A stretch of DNA of 64,000 bases from Sthenelais limicola (taxonomy: Eukaryota; Annelida; Polychaeta; Phyllodocida; Sigalionidae): NCBI GenBank assembly GCA_942159475.1, contig OW804097.1, positions 11,223,172 through 11,287,171 of the forward strand, read 5' to 3'. How positions within the stretch are numbered: the first letter of the stretch is position 1; each line of letters starts with the position of its first letter. Position numbers and translations under genes: made by a program. Shown here in pieces: positions 31,975 to 42,273 of the stretch. The notes under the pieces were generated by a model that ran no database searches, was not told where the DNA came from, and saw only the letters and a program-made list of their open reading frames with translations.

Positions 31975-31985
31975 GCAGAGTATAG

Positions 31986-32221
31986 GGGTCAGATTTGCAG
32001 AAAATGTACAATTCACTTTCACCAATCTTCTCAAATAACCCATATTTAAGACAAAAATAAAGTTCAAAATACAATTCAACCTAACCAAACAGATTGCTAG
32101 AATAAATGCAATTTTGAATATTCTCGAATTTACCTAGAATTGACCAAATTGCAGCCTAATTTAGTAGAATTTACAAAATGTATACAGCTGCCAATTGTAT
32201 ATTTTCTGAAAATCTGACCCA
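31986..32221 (-). mobile_element. MITE-A1, complete
   Basis: Starts GGGTCAGATTTGCAG 12 bp after the MITE-B; left end T type. Confidence 0.85.
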
Positions 32222-32500
32222 TAGATTAAGGTGCAAATTAACCACAGATTAGCGATTTCATCACGGTGTTGGGCTCGATGCCAAGGTTGGTGTGGTTTCA
32301 GTGGTTTGTTGATTAGCGCCTATTGGCTACTGTTTGCACAGTCTCGCAGCACAAGTCGCACACAGTGTGAACGCACGCAGAGAAATAATCGTTAATGTCA
32401 CTAATCCTACTACTGTCAATAGCCACCAGACCAGCCATTTCACCGGCGTTTTGACGCTAGTAGTAACACCCAACTACCTTTAACATTCTTTAGCATATAT
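32222..32500. other. TE-free stretch of mixed composition
   Basis: No repeat recognised. It is less AT-rich than its neighbours with several CpGs near 32330-32460. Possibly unique sequence; no open frame of note. Confidence 0.4.
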
Positions 32501-32924
32501 TATGTGATGTGTTACAGGAAAATGTCACAAGTCGCAAAATTGATATTTTTCAAAGTGTTTTTTACAAGATCACATTATTGGAATGTTTTGATATTAGGAG
32601 AGTTTATCACTTATAGTTATATCAAGCGCTGTATCAAATTACAGGACAATCTATGTAATATATCCATATAATATAATCCTTTAGTTTTAAAGGTCTTCAT
32701 GTGAACTACATTTACGTTACTTTACTGTTTATTGACCCCCAGAAATATTGGAAACTTCTTTTTTTTTTAAAAAAAAACACGAAAATCTAGAAATACTTAT
32801 GAGATTATTAGACTGTTTACTATCATTGGACTCGGCTTGATCTCATCTTTTCAAATATAATGATATCTCAAAATCAAAATCTCAATTTTTTTCGCGACTT
32901 ATGACTCATAAAACGCACCACATA
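32501..32924 (+). mobile_element. MITE-D, first of three in tandem
   Basis: TATGTGATGTGTTACAGG to CGCACCACATA. It ends one base before the next copy begins. Confidence 0.87.
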
Positions 32925-33255
32925 TATGTGATGTGTTACAGGAAAAAGTTGCAAAATTGTTATTTTTCAAATTGATATATTCACAAGATGTCCTTGTGGG
33001 AATGTTTCCATTTTTGGACAGTGTATTAAGTATATTCATGCATTTCCAAGGTCATCGTATAGACTATATTTGGCTACTTCACTAGTAAATGTCCACCCAG
33101 AAATATTGCAAACCTTTTTTTCATTTTTTGTTTCAAACTTAAAATATAGAAATACTTATTACATATCATTAATGTTACCTATCATTAGAATCCGCTTAAT
33201 ATCTCAAAGTCCATTTTTTGCGACTTATGACGCATTTCCCCGAAACACATCACAT
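32925..33255 (+). mobile_element. MITE-D, second of three, shortened
   Basis: TATGTGATGTGTTACAGG to AACACATCACATA. The left TIR lacks the GAGTCACAAG part, and about 90 bases of the interior are missing. Confidence 0.85.
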
Positions 33256-33256
33256 A

Positions 33257-33788
33257 TCAGATGTGTTAAAGGAAAGTGAGTCACAAGTCGCAGAAATGAT
33301 ATTTTTCAAAGTGATTTATCCATAAGATTTCTTTGTTGGAATATTCTCAGATGTACGAAATTTCAAATTTTCAAGGTCATGCTATTGAGTACATTTGGCT
33401 ACTTAACTGCTAATTGTCCACCGAGAAATATTGAAAACTTTTTTTCAAACATAAAAATATCAAGTAGAGGGAAGGGGGCTCGATGTATATCGGGGAGGCT
33501 GGCTTAAATAGTTGATGTAATTGATGAAAGAGCATAATAAACTTGATTGTTGTTTTATTTGGTTATCTCGAGCTTTCGGGCGACTTGCCCTTCTTCAGGA
33601 GTTGGTGAAGAAGGGCAAGTCACCCGAAAGCTCGAGATAAAAATATCAAACATAAAATATAGAAACACTTCTTAGATGCCCTTAATGTTTACCATCATTA
33701 GAATCAGCTTCTTCTCCTATTTTCAAATATAATAACATCTCAAAATCTATTTTTGCGACTTGTGACTCATTTTGCTGAAACACATCAC
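33257..33788 (+). mobile_element. MITE-D, third of three, with insertion
   Basis: CAGATGTGTTAAAGG to GAAACACATCACCT. Interrupted after AAAAATATCAA by a ~175-base insert and resumes at AAAAATATCAAACATAAAAT, i.e. the motif is duplicated at the insertion. Confidence 0.83.
33464..33640. mobile_element. Insertion carrying a 34-bp-arm hairpin
   Basis: Arms 33563-33596 and 33607-33640 (TTATCTCGAGCTTTCGGGCG... and its complement) differ at one position and enclose a 10-base loop. Read on either strand the arm contains TGAAGAAGGGCAAGTC and GCCCGAAAGCTCGAG. On the minus strand it reads CTGAAGA, then a GGGC/GCCC stem, then GAAA, which resembles the conserved core of hammerhead ribozymes described in Penelope-like retroelements. 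This is only a resemblance; a cleavage site and stems I/III were not identified. Confidence 0.55.
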
Positions 33789-33793
33789 CTATG

Positions 33794-34030
33794 TGGGTCA
33801 GATTTTCAGAAAATGTACAATTCACCTTCCCCAATCCTCTCAAATAACCCACAATTAGGACAAAAATGAGCTTCAAAATGCAGTTTACCATAAACGGACT
33901 GATAATTTAAATCAACGTGATACCAAACATACTCAGATATACCTGGTATTCATCATGTTTCAGCCTAATTTAGCAGAATTTCCTAAATGTATAGAGCTGC
34001 CAATTGTACATTTTCTGAAAATCTGACCCA
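33794..34030 (-). mobile_element. MITE-A2, complete
   Basis: Both ends T type, 5 bp after the end of the MITE-D triplet. Confidence 0.86.
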
Positions 34031-34261
34031 TGTGCTACTGATAACCATTTGTCCACATTTGCTCCTGTTAATAGCAATGTTTTGTACATGGTACCGTATC
34101 GGATGTGCATAATATGGAAAGCTTTCCAATCCTCATTCAAGGCATAATGTAGACAAATAATTAAACTTTAATAATGAGTGTGTGTGTGGAGGCACATTGG
34201 GTTCCTACAGCTTGTTAGGTTTGGTGAGGACAGGTTGACACAAATATGCATCGTCATATAC

Positions 34262-34424
34262 TACTACTTGAGGTTTAAAATATAGTTGAACACAACCAGA
34301 CAGATTATAGGCTTTCCAGGCCCTGGAGTAGGGACTTTAATGGGGTTTTAATTGCACTTTGCAATCAGGAGTGAGAGGCTTTCCCTCAGATTGGAGGCAC
34401 TCTGTCAACTCTGAGCCTGGACTG
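34262..34424 (-). mobile_element. A-B composite, second copy
   Basis: AGGTTTAAAATATAGTTGAA (A piece) joined to TATAGGCTTTCCAGGCCC (B right part). The identical A/B junction exists at 31858, so this is a copy of that composite, not an independent insertion. Confidence 0.82.
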
Positions 34425-34431
34425 ACAGAAT

Positions 34432-34545
34432 TTCAGAAAATGTACAATTCACTTTCACCTATCCCCTCAAATAACCCAAATTTAAGACAAACATAAAGTT
34501 CAAATTACAGTTCAACCTAACCAAACAGATTGCTAGAATCAATGT
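34432..34545 (-). mobile_element. MITE-A1, truncated, part of the composite copy
   Basis: Starts with a shortened end (AATTTCAGAAAATG) 8 bp after MITE-B, as at 31986, and stops at GCTAGAATCAATG. Confidence 0.78.
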
Positions 34546-35007
34546 AAACTGTAAAGAATTTCATTCTTTCTGACCCAATTAAGCTGGGCAAATTTGCCTT
34601 TAGTTTCTCACAATACATTCCTACATACCTTTCAAACCACTTAATTTCCGTCGGAAAACGAATTCCAAATTAGTCAAGCAAGAATGTTAACAGGATAGCT
34701 TCGTGGCATGTTGATAAACAAGAAAGTAGGTTAAAGGTCACCAGAGATCAACTATGATCATTGATCGCTGTTATTATTTTCATTGTCTAGTAAAATTATA
34801 TTCTATGTTTAATAATACGTCTGTCTGTTCATACTGCTTGAGTAATTATCAAAATCTTCTTTTATGTCATTAATGTTTAAGATTAAATTACCTTATACCT
34901 ACTTGTAATCAAGCCTGAAACTTTTTTCACTGGGTGCTACGAGAATAACATGAATATTCAACTAGACCCAATAAAATTTATTTTAAAAAAATGCCATAGA
35001 ACGAGAA
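34546..35007. other. Unassigned, with a retroelement-like tail
   Basis: Near 34950-34992, GACCCAATAAAATTTATTTT and an A run look like a LINE or SINE 3' end. No protein remnant or gene recognised. Confidence 0.4.
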
Positions 35008-35071
35008 AGAGTCTAGTGACATTTTGTGGTTTGGAGTGAGGGGGCTTTCAGCTCTCAGCCTAGAGACTGGC
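35008..35071 (-). mobile_element. MITE-B fragment
   Basis: GTCTAGTGACATTTTGTGGT and GGGGGCTTTCAGCTCTCAGCC; only the CAGTCTAGG end and some interior remain. Confidence 0.55.
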
Positions 35072-35094
35072 TTGACCGATGGTCAAACACGATG

Positions 35095-35331
35095 TGGGTG
35101 AAATCGCCAGAAAATGTACAATTCATCTTCATCGATTCTCTCAAATAACTCAAATTTCAGACGAAAATAAAGCTCAAAATACAGTTCAATCTAACCAAAC
35201 AGATTGCTAGAATCAATGCAATGCCGAATATACTCGAATTTACCTAGTATTGACTAAATTGCAGCCTAATTTAGCAGAACTTACTAAATGTGTACAGCTG
35301 CCAATTGTACATTGTCTGAAAATCTGACCTA
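35095..35331 (-). mobile_element. MITE-A1, complete
   Basis: G-type right end, T-type left end (TTGTCTGAAAATC). Confidence 0.87.
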
Positions 35332-35520
35332 TGTAATATAGTAATAGAACTACTCCCTGCTATTTTCCTGCCTCACCTCCATAAATAAAGCAGGATAATG
35401 ATAGTCTTGTATAATGTTCCAAGCATAAATGGTTGATATTTTGTGCAAGAATTGCTGGCCATGTAACACCCATAGTCTTCAGCATAGACTTACCCACTTC
35501 CCCTATGTACGGCCGGTACT

Positions 35521-36614
35521 TCCTCATTCTCTCCTCCTCTAGCTGGTCTTGTACAGTACTTCCTCATTCTCTCCTCCTCTGGCTGGTCTTGTACAGTACT
35601 TCCTCATTGTCTCCTCCTCTGGCTGGTCTTGTACAGTACTTCCTCATTGTCTCCTCCTCTGGCTGGTCTTGTACAGTACTTCCTCATTCTCTCCTCCTCT
35701 GGCTGGTCTTGTACAGTACTTCCTCATTGTCTCCTCCTCTGGCTGGTCTTGTACAGTACTTCCTCATTCTCTCCTCCTCTAGCTGGTCTTGTACAGTACT
35801 TCCTCATTCTCTCCTCCTCTAGCTGGTCTTGTACAGTACTTCCTCATTGTCTCCTCCTCTAGCTGGTCTTGTACAGTACTTCCTCATTCTCTCCTCCTCT
35901 GGCTGGTCTTGTACAGTACTTCCTCATTCTCTCCTCCTCTGGCTGGTCTTGTACAGTACTTCCTCATTCTCTCCTCCTCTGGCTGGTCTTGTACAGTACT
36001 TCCTCATTCTCTCCTCCTCTAGCTGGTCTTGTACAGTACTTCCTCATTCTCTCCTCCTCTAGCTGGTCTTGTACAGTACTTCCTCATTCTCTCCTCCTCT
36101 AGCTGGTCTTGTACAGTACTTCCTCATTCTCTCCTCCTCTAGCTGGTCTTGTACAGTACTTCCTCATTCTCTCCTCCTCTAGCTGGTCTTGTACAGTACT
36201 TCCTCATTCTCTCCTCCTCTAGCTGGTCTTGTACAGTACTTCCTCATTCTCTCCTCCTCTAGCTGGTCTTGTACAGTACTTCCTCATTCTCTCCTCCTCT
36301 AGCTGGTCTTGTACAGTACTTCCTCATTCTCTCCTCCTCTAGCTGGTCTTGTACAGTACTTCCTCATTCTCTCCTCCTCTAGCTGGTCTTGTACAGTACT
36401 TCCTCATTCTCTCCTCCTCTAGCTGGTCTTGTACAGTACTTCCTCATTCTCTCCTCCTCTAGCTGGTCTTGTACAGTACTTCCTCATTCTCTCCTCCTCT
36501 AGCTGGTCTTGTACAGTACTTCCTCATTCTCTCCTCCTCTAGCTGGTCTTGTACAGTACTTCCTCATTCTCTCCTCCTCTAGCTGGTCTTGTACAGTACT
36601 TCCTCATTCTCTCC
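35521..36614. repeat. 40-bp minisatellite, 27 copies
   Basis: Unit TCCTCATTCTCTCCTCCTCT + AGCTGGTCTTGTACAGTACT. The first 12 units mix two variants (ATTCT/ATTGT and AGCTGG/GGCTGG); the last 15, from 36001, appear identical. A partial unit closes the array. Open frames are repeat artefacts. Confidence 0.97.
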
Positions 36615-36685
36615 TTGTTCTCCTCCTCCGCCTTATGCCATCGCTAACAGTGCTGTAAACTCCTCACACCCCGCGCTGCGCTATA

Positions 36686-36921
36686 TGGGTCAGATTTTCA
36701 GAAAATTTACAATTGGCAGCAGTACACATTTTGTAAATTCTGCTAAATGAAGCTGAAAAATGGTCAGTACTAGGTAAATCCGAGTATATTCGGCATTGCA
36801 TTGATTCTAGCAATCTGTTTGGTTAGGTTGAACTGTATTTTGAACTTTATTTTCCTCTGAAATTTGGGTTATTTGAGGGGACTGGTCAAAGTGAATTGTA
36901 CATTTTCTGGTGACTTCAGCC
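36686..36921 (+). mobile_element. MITE-A1 with T-type left and G-type right ends
   Basis: Right end is a variant (GGTGACTTCAGCCA). Confidence 0.85.
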
Positions 36922-36923
36922 AT

Positions 36924-37142
36924 ATACTGTAAACGTATTTATTTTTGCGCATATAAATTTTCTTGCACTAAGTACTTTGACACCTTTTTTTCGCGCGGAC
37001 CTAAATTTGCGCAGCAACTAAGTCTCACACCTTGTTTATGCAATAATTATGCCTTTCGCGCAGGATTTATTTTCATGCAAAAAGGTGGGTGCACCAAAAT
37101 AGCGAAAATAAATAGTGTGAAAACATTAATATGTTTATAGTG
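36924..37142. mobile_element. TIR element with CpG-rich GCGC/CGCG interior
   Basis: ACTGTAAACGTATTTATTTTTGCG at the left pairs loosely with GCGAAAATAAATAG...ATATGTTTATAGT at the right (about 24 bp). The interior holds TTTTTCGCGCGGACC and CTTTCGCGCAGG, a pattern common in invertebrate MITEs. It begins just after a MITE-A end. Confidence 0.6.
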
Positions 37143-37168
37143 TCCTGGGAGTCTTTAGTAGAACTGGC

Positions 37169-37402
37169 TTTGCGATGGTTTGCACTGGTTCTGTAGGTGG
37201 AGAGGAATGATGAGGTCCTCCCTATATGGATCACTGGCCCTGTAGGCAGGAGTTTGCTATTCCTGACAATCCCAACACCATCACAAGGCTAACCGCAGAG
37301 CTTACCGCAGAACTAACCACAGCCAGTCCACCTTTAAGATTGGTCTCCATCTCATCATTCCTCTCCACCTACACCTGCAGAGCCAGCACAAACCATCGCA
37401 AG
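37169..37402. repeat. Imperfect inverted repeat left of the 55-bp array
   Basis: TTGCGATGGTTTGCACTGG...GGTGGAGAGGAATGATGAG (left) pairs with CTCATCATTCCTCTCCACC...CCATCGCAAG (right), arms about 46-52 bases. Confidence 0.8.
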
Positions 37403-37437
37403 GCTTACTGCAGCCAGTGGAGACCACCCTTAAAAGG

Positions 37438-38367
37438 ATTAATGACTGGCATTGAGGGGCTGCTGGTGCACTGTTTGGTGTATAATACTGAGGTTAATAA
37501 CTGACATTGAGGGGCTGCTGGTGCACTGTTTGGTGTCTAATCCTGAGGTTAATGACTGACATTGAGGGGCTGCTGGTGCACTGTTTGGTGTATAATCATG
37601 TGGTTAATAACTGACATTGAGGGGCTGCTGGTGCACTGTTTGGTGTATACTCATGTGGTTAATAACTGACATTGAGGGGCTGCTGGTGCACTGTTTGGTG
37701 TCTAATCCTGAGGTTAATGACTGACATTGAGGGGCTGCTGGTGCACTGTTTGGTGCATACTCCTGAGGTTAATGACTGACATTGAGGGGCTGCTGGTGCA
37801 CTGTTTGGTGTATACTCCTGAGGTTAATAACTGACATTGAGGGGCTGCTGGTGCACTGTTTGGTGCATACTCCTGAGGTTAATGACTGACATGGAGGGGC
37901 TGCTGGTGCACTGTTTGGTGTATAATACTGAGGTTAATGACTGACATTGAGGGGCTGCTGGTGCACTGTTTGGTGTATAATACTGAGGTTAATGACTGAC
38001 ATTGAGGGCCTGCTGGTGCACTTTTTGGTGTATAATCCTGAGGTTAATAACTGACATTGAGGGGCTGCTGGTGCACTGTTTGGTGTATAATCCTGAGGTT
38101 AATGACTGACATTGAGGGGCTGCTGGTGCACTGTTTGGTGTATAATCCTGAGGTTAATAACTGACATTGAGGGGCTGCTGGTGCACTGTTTGGTGCATAC
38201 TCCTGAGGTTAATGACTGACATTGAGGGGCTGCTGGTGCACTGTTTGGTGTATAATCCTGAGGTTAATTACTGACATTGAGGGCCTGCTGGTGCACTGTT
38301 TGGTGCATAATCCTGAGCTTAATGACTGACATTGAGGGACTGCTGGTGCACTGTTTGGTGCATAATC
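37438..38367. repeat. 55-bp minisatellite, 17 copies
   Basis: Unit ACATTGAGGGGCTGCTGGTG + CACTGTTTGGTGTATAATCC + TGAGGTTAATGACTG. Units vary at TATAAT/CATACT and CTGAGG/ATGTGG. Confidence 0.95.
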
Positions 38368-38371
38368 TCAG

Positions 38372-38560
38372 CAGGTTATTAATCCTTTTAGTCTCTGCCT
38401 TAGTTGATTATAGCCCAAGGACCATTCAAGGCAATGACTAATCACAAACAGTGCACCGGCAGGCCCGGAAATGGAGGTTATTAATCCTTTTAGTCTGCCA
38501 TAGGTTGTTTAAGCCCCTGGGCTATTCAAGGCAGTTACTAAACATACAGGGTAAGGGACC
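38372..38560. repeat. Right flank of the 55-bp array, with two related blocks
   Basis: AGGTTATTAATCCTTTTAGTC occurs twice about 100 bp apart. AAACAGTGCACCGGCAGGCC is an inverted version of part of the minisatellite unit, so array and flanks may together form one inverted-repeat element. Confidence 0.6.
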
Positions 38561-38570
38561 GTTCATCTTT

Positions 38571-39005
38571 AGATTGATGAGATAACATCAATCTAAGTAG
38601 ATTGGGGTGATGTCTGTCAATCATTGATAGCATCTTGGCTCCTCCCATCCGGGATATCAGTGTGAAGAATCTGTTGATTCTGATATCAGCAGATTGGATC
38701 AGAATCATGCTGGTAATGGCTGGGACGGGGAGGGGATGGCGTTTAGGATTGGATTAAAGGGTACACCATGTGTGAATTAAATTGGCAAGTTGAGAAGTAA
38801 GATGCCTCATACAAGTGTTAAAGGGACCAACAGAATTACATGGAGTGACCAGTCAGATATGGGATAGGGATTTCATGTTTTCTGTCTCTCCTTCCTTTCC
38901 CTCCTACTATCCCTCCCTCTCAAACTTTACATTTAACTAACATCAATCTTCAATTCCCTTGGAAACGCAAACTTCTGCATGAACCAGAAATAAATAAATG
39001 TTAAC
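38571..39005 (+). mobile_element. Repeat E, copy 2
   Basis: Starts AGATTGATGAGATAACATC and ends GAACCAGAAATAAATAAATG; differs from the 10.16-kb copy by scattered substitutions and a small deletion near GCCTCATAC. Confidence 0.75.
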
Positions 39006-39029
39006 TGATCACTGTTAACTAATTCTTGT

Positions 39030-39330
39030 TAACAGGTCCTTAGGGGGCACCTTTTTTGTGCAGACTCTGAAGGGGGGGGGGCATCTTTTTTTTAACTGAC
39101 TCTAAAAGTGTGGGGGGCAATTTTTTTGCAGATTCAGAACTACAATGATGTAGGGGGCTCATGTAATTGTGAACAGACTTTCAAGGGGGTAGGGGTGGGG
39201 GAGCAATACATTTTGCATAAGACTTTAAGTGGGGGTGGGGGTGGGGGCGGGGGCGGGGGGAGTCACACAATTTTGCTCAAGAATTTTTCGCGAATTCTCC
39301 ACTGCCCCCCCTCCCCCGTCGGTTAATTAT
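39030..39330. repeat. G-rich degenerate tandem block
   Basis: About five decayed units of a G run, CATCTTTTTT and CAGACTCTGAA. 39229-39261 has GGGGGTGGGGGTGGGGGCGG, a clear G-quadruplex motif. Confidence 0.75.
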
Positions 39331-39518
39331 GAAGAGTCCCTATAACTAATGAGTGGGTGAAGCAGCATGAATATCCCACGGGCGTGAGATATTCTAAGCG
39401 AGTGCAAGGTGTAGGTATCCTATGGCTCTGAGCCTAACAAATTAAAGGATATTGTTGCAACCACACCAGTAGAAAGATATTGCCGCAGCATAAATGGCTA
39501 TAAAATCATTCGGATAAT
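39331..39518. other. Unassigned spacer
   Basis: No feature recognised. Confidence 0.4.
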
Positions 39519-39601
39519 AGAAAATATTCGTAAGCCCCAGGTATCCGGAGTGCCCCCCCCCCCCACTCCATCGTCCTCCACCATTTTATACATGGGATCA
39601 T

Positions 39602-39724
39602 TGTATACAGCGTAAAACAGCTAAACTGTGGAATAATTTAGATGCTGAAACTAGAGATATTGACTCATATGAACGTTTTAAGGCCCTAACCAAGGCCGAA
39701 AGCTTGTTACCCCTATATATTTAA
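39602..39724 (+). pseudogene. C-terminal remnant of a non-LTR retrotransposon protein
   Basis: The frame reads QRKTAKLWNNLDAETRDIDS and later YERFKALTKAESLLPLYI before a TAA stop at 39722. The pattern 'R..K.WN.L......DS...FK' followed by a short C-terminus is typical of the end of jockey/CR1/L2-like reverse-transcriptase ORFs. The reverse transcriptase and endonuclease domains are absent, lost by 5' truncation, so it is not functional. The family within non-LTR elements is inferred only loosely. Confidence 0.65.
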
Positions 39725-40007
39725 AAGTATTCAATGTGCTCCTATTCCTCATCTATCATCCTTCATCTTAGCTATCTCCTAGTTCTCTTTTAGATAGTCT
39801 CTTTCACTATTCAGCTACATGAAAAAGGTCAAGAATTTGTAAGGTAATAGCCATCTTACCAGACTTAGCTAGACTAAGACTGAGGCTGTTTCCCACTTGT
39901 CCAACGCATAATCTTGTCATGTTTATATATGTTTTGAATGTTTGTAAAGCAATGTTATCTCATGTGTATTGGCTGATAAACACTCCGAATAAAAAATTAA
40001 ATAAAAA
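39602..40007 (+). mobile_element. 5'-truncated LINE 3' end
   Basis: Encodes the last ~40 codons of a non-LTR retrotransposon ORF, then ~280 bases of 3' UTR ending CCGAATAAAAAATTAAATAAAAAA. It sits inside a ~65-bp tandem repeat whose next unit shows the empty site (GGATCATGAAATAAATTGAC). Confidence 0.7.
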
Positions 40008-40130
40008 ATGGAATATATTGACAAGCCACAGTAATCAGGAGTGCCCCCCCCCTCCACCATTTTATACATGGGATCATGAAATAAATTGACAAGCCACAGG
40101 AATCAGGAGTGCCCCCCCCCCTCCCTCCAA

Positions 40131-40269
40131 CATTTTGTGTGGTGCTATAGTGCGGTTGTAATTAGTGAGTGAATGGGAGGTGACAGGTCGGACCGGGGCT
40201 GTTTGCTGGGTCAATACTGGCCGTCAAACAATATTACCTCTACAGCTTATCATCATTCATAAAAACATA
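40131..40269. other. Unassigned spacer
   Basis: No feature recognised. Confidence 0.4.
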
Positions 40270-40505
40270 AGGGTCAGATTGTCAAAAAATGTACAATTGG
40301 CAACTCCACACATTGAGTACAATCTGCTAAATTAGGCTGATAAATGATGAATACCAGGTTTATCTGAGTATATTAGGTATTGTCTTGTTTTAGAATATAT
40401 GTGTTACTATGTTAAACTGTATTTTGAAGCTCATTTTTGTCTGAAATTTGGGATATTTGAGAGGATTGGTGACGGTGAATTGTACATTATCTGACGATCT
40501 GACCC
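40270..40505 (+). mobile_element. MITE-A2, complete
   Basis: Left end GGGTCAGATTGTCAAA, right end GACGATCTGACCCA, both near C type. Confidence 0.83.
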
Positions 40506-40740
40506 ATAACCTCATTGTACCTGTATCTCCACACCCTCTCACAACACAGTCTACTTTAGATGGGTTTTAGTGCTCTAAAACCCACGTAAAGTTGTACACA
40601 AACCCATGTAAAACATAACAATTTAACTGCATTTAATACTACTCTAAATAAATGCTCATATTATGTTCAATCTTGTCATCTCATTCGGTTGATACAACAC
40701 GCAGGTCCACATCCACATCTCAACATGCTGAGACAACATA

Positions 40741-40977
40741 AGGGTCGGATTTTCAGAAAATGTACAATTGGCAGCTCTACACATTTAGGAAATTCTCCTA
40801 AATTAGACTGAAAAATGAAGAATACCGGGTATATCTGAGTATATTTGGTATTGTATTGATTTAAGGTATCAGTTCTATTATGTTAAACTGCATTTTGAAG
40901 CTTATTTTTGTCTTAAATGTGGGTTATTTGAGACGATTGGTGAAGGCGAATTGTACATTTTCTGAGAATCTTACCGA
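40741..40977 (+). mobile_element. MITE-A2, complete
   Basis: Left end GGGTCGGATTTTCAG; the right end is decayed (GAGAATCTTACCGA). It abuts a MITE-D end. Confidence 0.83.
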
Positions 40978-40978
40978 T

Positions 40979-41134
40979 ATGTGATACGTTTTAGGAAATA
41001 TGGATTTTGAGATATCACCATATTTGAAAAGAGGAGACCATCCCGATTCCAATGAATGTAAACATTAAGGACATCTAATAAGTATCTTTTTTGTTAGATA
41101 TTGTTATTTTTGAAAAACACGTTTGCAATATTTC
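40979..41134 (-). mobile_element. MITE-D fragment cut by MITE-A
   Basis: ATATGTGATACGTTTTAGGA then directly TATGGATTTTGAGATATCAC (reversed interior), to GTTTGCAATATTTC, where a MITE-A1 begins. Most of the left TIR is deleted. Confidence 0.75.
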
Positions 41135-41364
41135 TGGGTCAGATTTTCAGAAAATGTACAAGTGGTAGCTGTACACATTTAGTAAAATCTGCTAAATTAG
41201 ACTTCCATTTAGTCAATTCTAGGTAAATTCGAGAATATTCAGAATTGCATTGCTTCTAGCAATCTGTTTGGTTAGGTTTAATTGTATTTTGAACTTGACT
41301 GGAATTTGGGTTATTTGAGAAGATTTGTGAAGGTGAATTGTACATTGTCTGAAACTATGACCCA
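41135..41364 (+). mobile_element. MITE-A1, complete, with interior deletion
   Basis: T-type left end. TTTATTTTCGT is missing after GAACTT; right end GAAACTATGACCCA. Confidence 0.83.
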
Positions 41365-41477
41365 CATATCAAAATTTGAATTAAGTATGCAGTCACTTTG
41401 CCACTCGCTACGTTTCCAATTTCACTTAGGTATAATATCTAGAACCAGACTACGAACTGATCTCAACTCCCCATTAT

Positions 41478-42050
41478 TGGGTGAAGTCGCCTGAAAATGT
41501 ACAAATTCCCTCCCCAAATCCTCTCAAATAAACCCAGGTTTAAGAGAGAAATTAACGTCAAAATACAGTTTAACATCGCAGAACAGATATCGTGAATAAA
41601 AGCAATAGCAAATTGTACCCAGATACCCCTAATATTTATAATGTAATTGTTCAGCCTAATTTAGCATAATAGGGGAGTTGCATAGCCGCCATTTTGAATC
41701 TTGATTCGCATGGAATTATGGGAGTAATGGTACAGTATAAAATCTAAAGAAAACATGTTATTTTCATCACCTATAGACTATTTATCAATGCTCTAATGTC
41801 AATATCCATGTGTTATACATATTTCCATAGCACTTGACTTCATCTGTCCCATCATGCAGTTGGTTTTCATAGATCATCTATACAAGCTATGATATTGATG
41901 AAAATAATTTTGCAATTTTTCATTAAAATGCTACCAAATATTTGTATGTCAGATTTGAACTGAATCCGTCCCAGCATGCACTGTGACAGACATGCGCAGT
42001 GAAACATGCAACTCCCCTATTCATTAAATCTGTTGTTTTTCTGATGACCT
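41478..42050 (-). mobile_element. MITE-A3 split by MITE-C
   Basis: G-type right end TGGGTGAAGTCGCCTG. Homology runs to CCTAATTTAGCATAA, is broken by the C element and seems to resume, degraded, as TTCATTAAATCTG...TTTTTCTGATGACCTG. Confidence 0.68.
41671..42021 (+). mobile_element. MITE-C, complete, nested in MITE-A3
   Basis: AGGGGAGTTGCATAGCCGCC to CATGCAACTCCCCT with TA on both sides, giving a 13-bp TIR (AGGGGAGTTGCAT) and a TA target site. Confidence 0.87.
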
Positions 42051-42273
42051 GCCTATTACATCATCAAGACATCACCTCGGTGACTGACCAGTCGATGACT
42101 GACCAGCCGGTGGCAACACCAGACTTATATAACTCGTACTGATTACCTTAGTGCACTAATTACCCCACAAACCCCGCCCAATTAGGTATATATATTGTAT
42201 TTTTATTCTGAGTCGAACTTTGTCAGAAAAGGACGCCAGCCTCTCAAAGGAGGTCTTCCTGGGGGATCCTATA
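42051..42273. other. Unassigned spacer
   Basis: GACTGACCAGTCGATGACTGACCAG contains a short tandem duplication; otherwise nothing. Confidence 0.4.

Larger units (their letters stand above)
39519..40130. repeat. ~65-bp tandem repeat x3, first unit split by a LINE remnant
   Basis: GACAAGCCACAGTAATCAGG + AGTGCCCCCCC + CCACCATTTTATACATGGG occurs three times. The first and second units are separated by about 400 bases of retrotransposon. Confidence 0.8.

Noticed and set aside
35433..36102. Overlapping 77-129-codon frames in the 40-bp array
   Set aside because: A 40-bp period cycles through all three frames; the frames are identical repeats offset by one unit.
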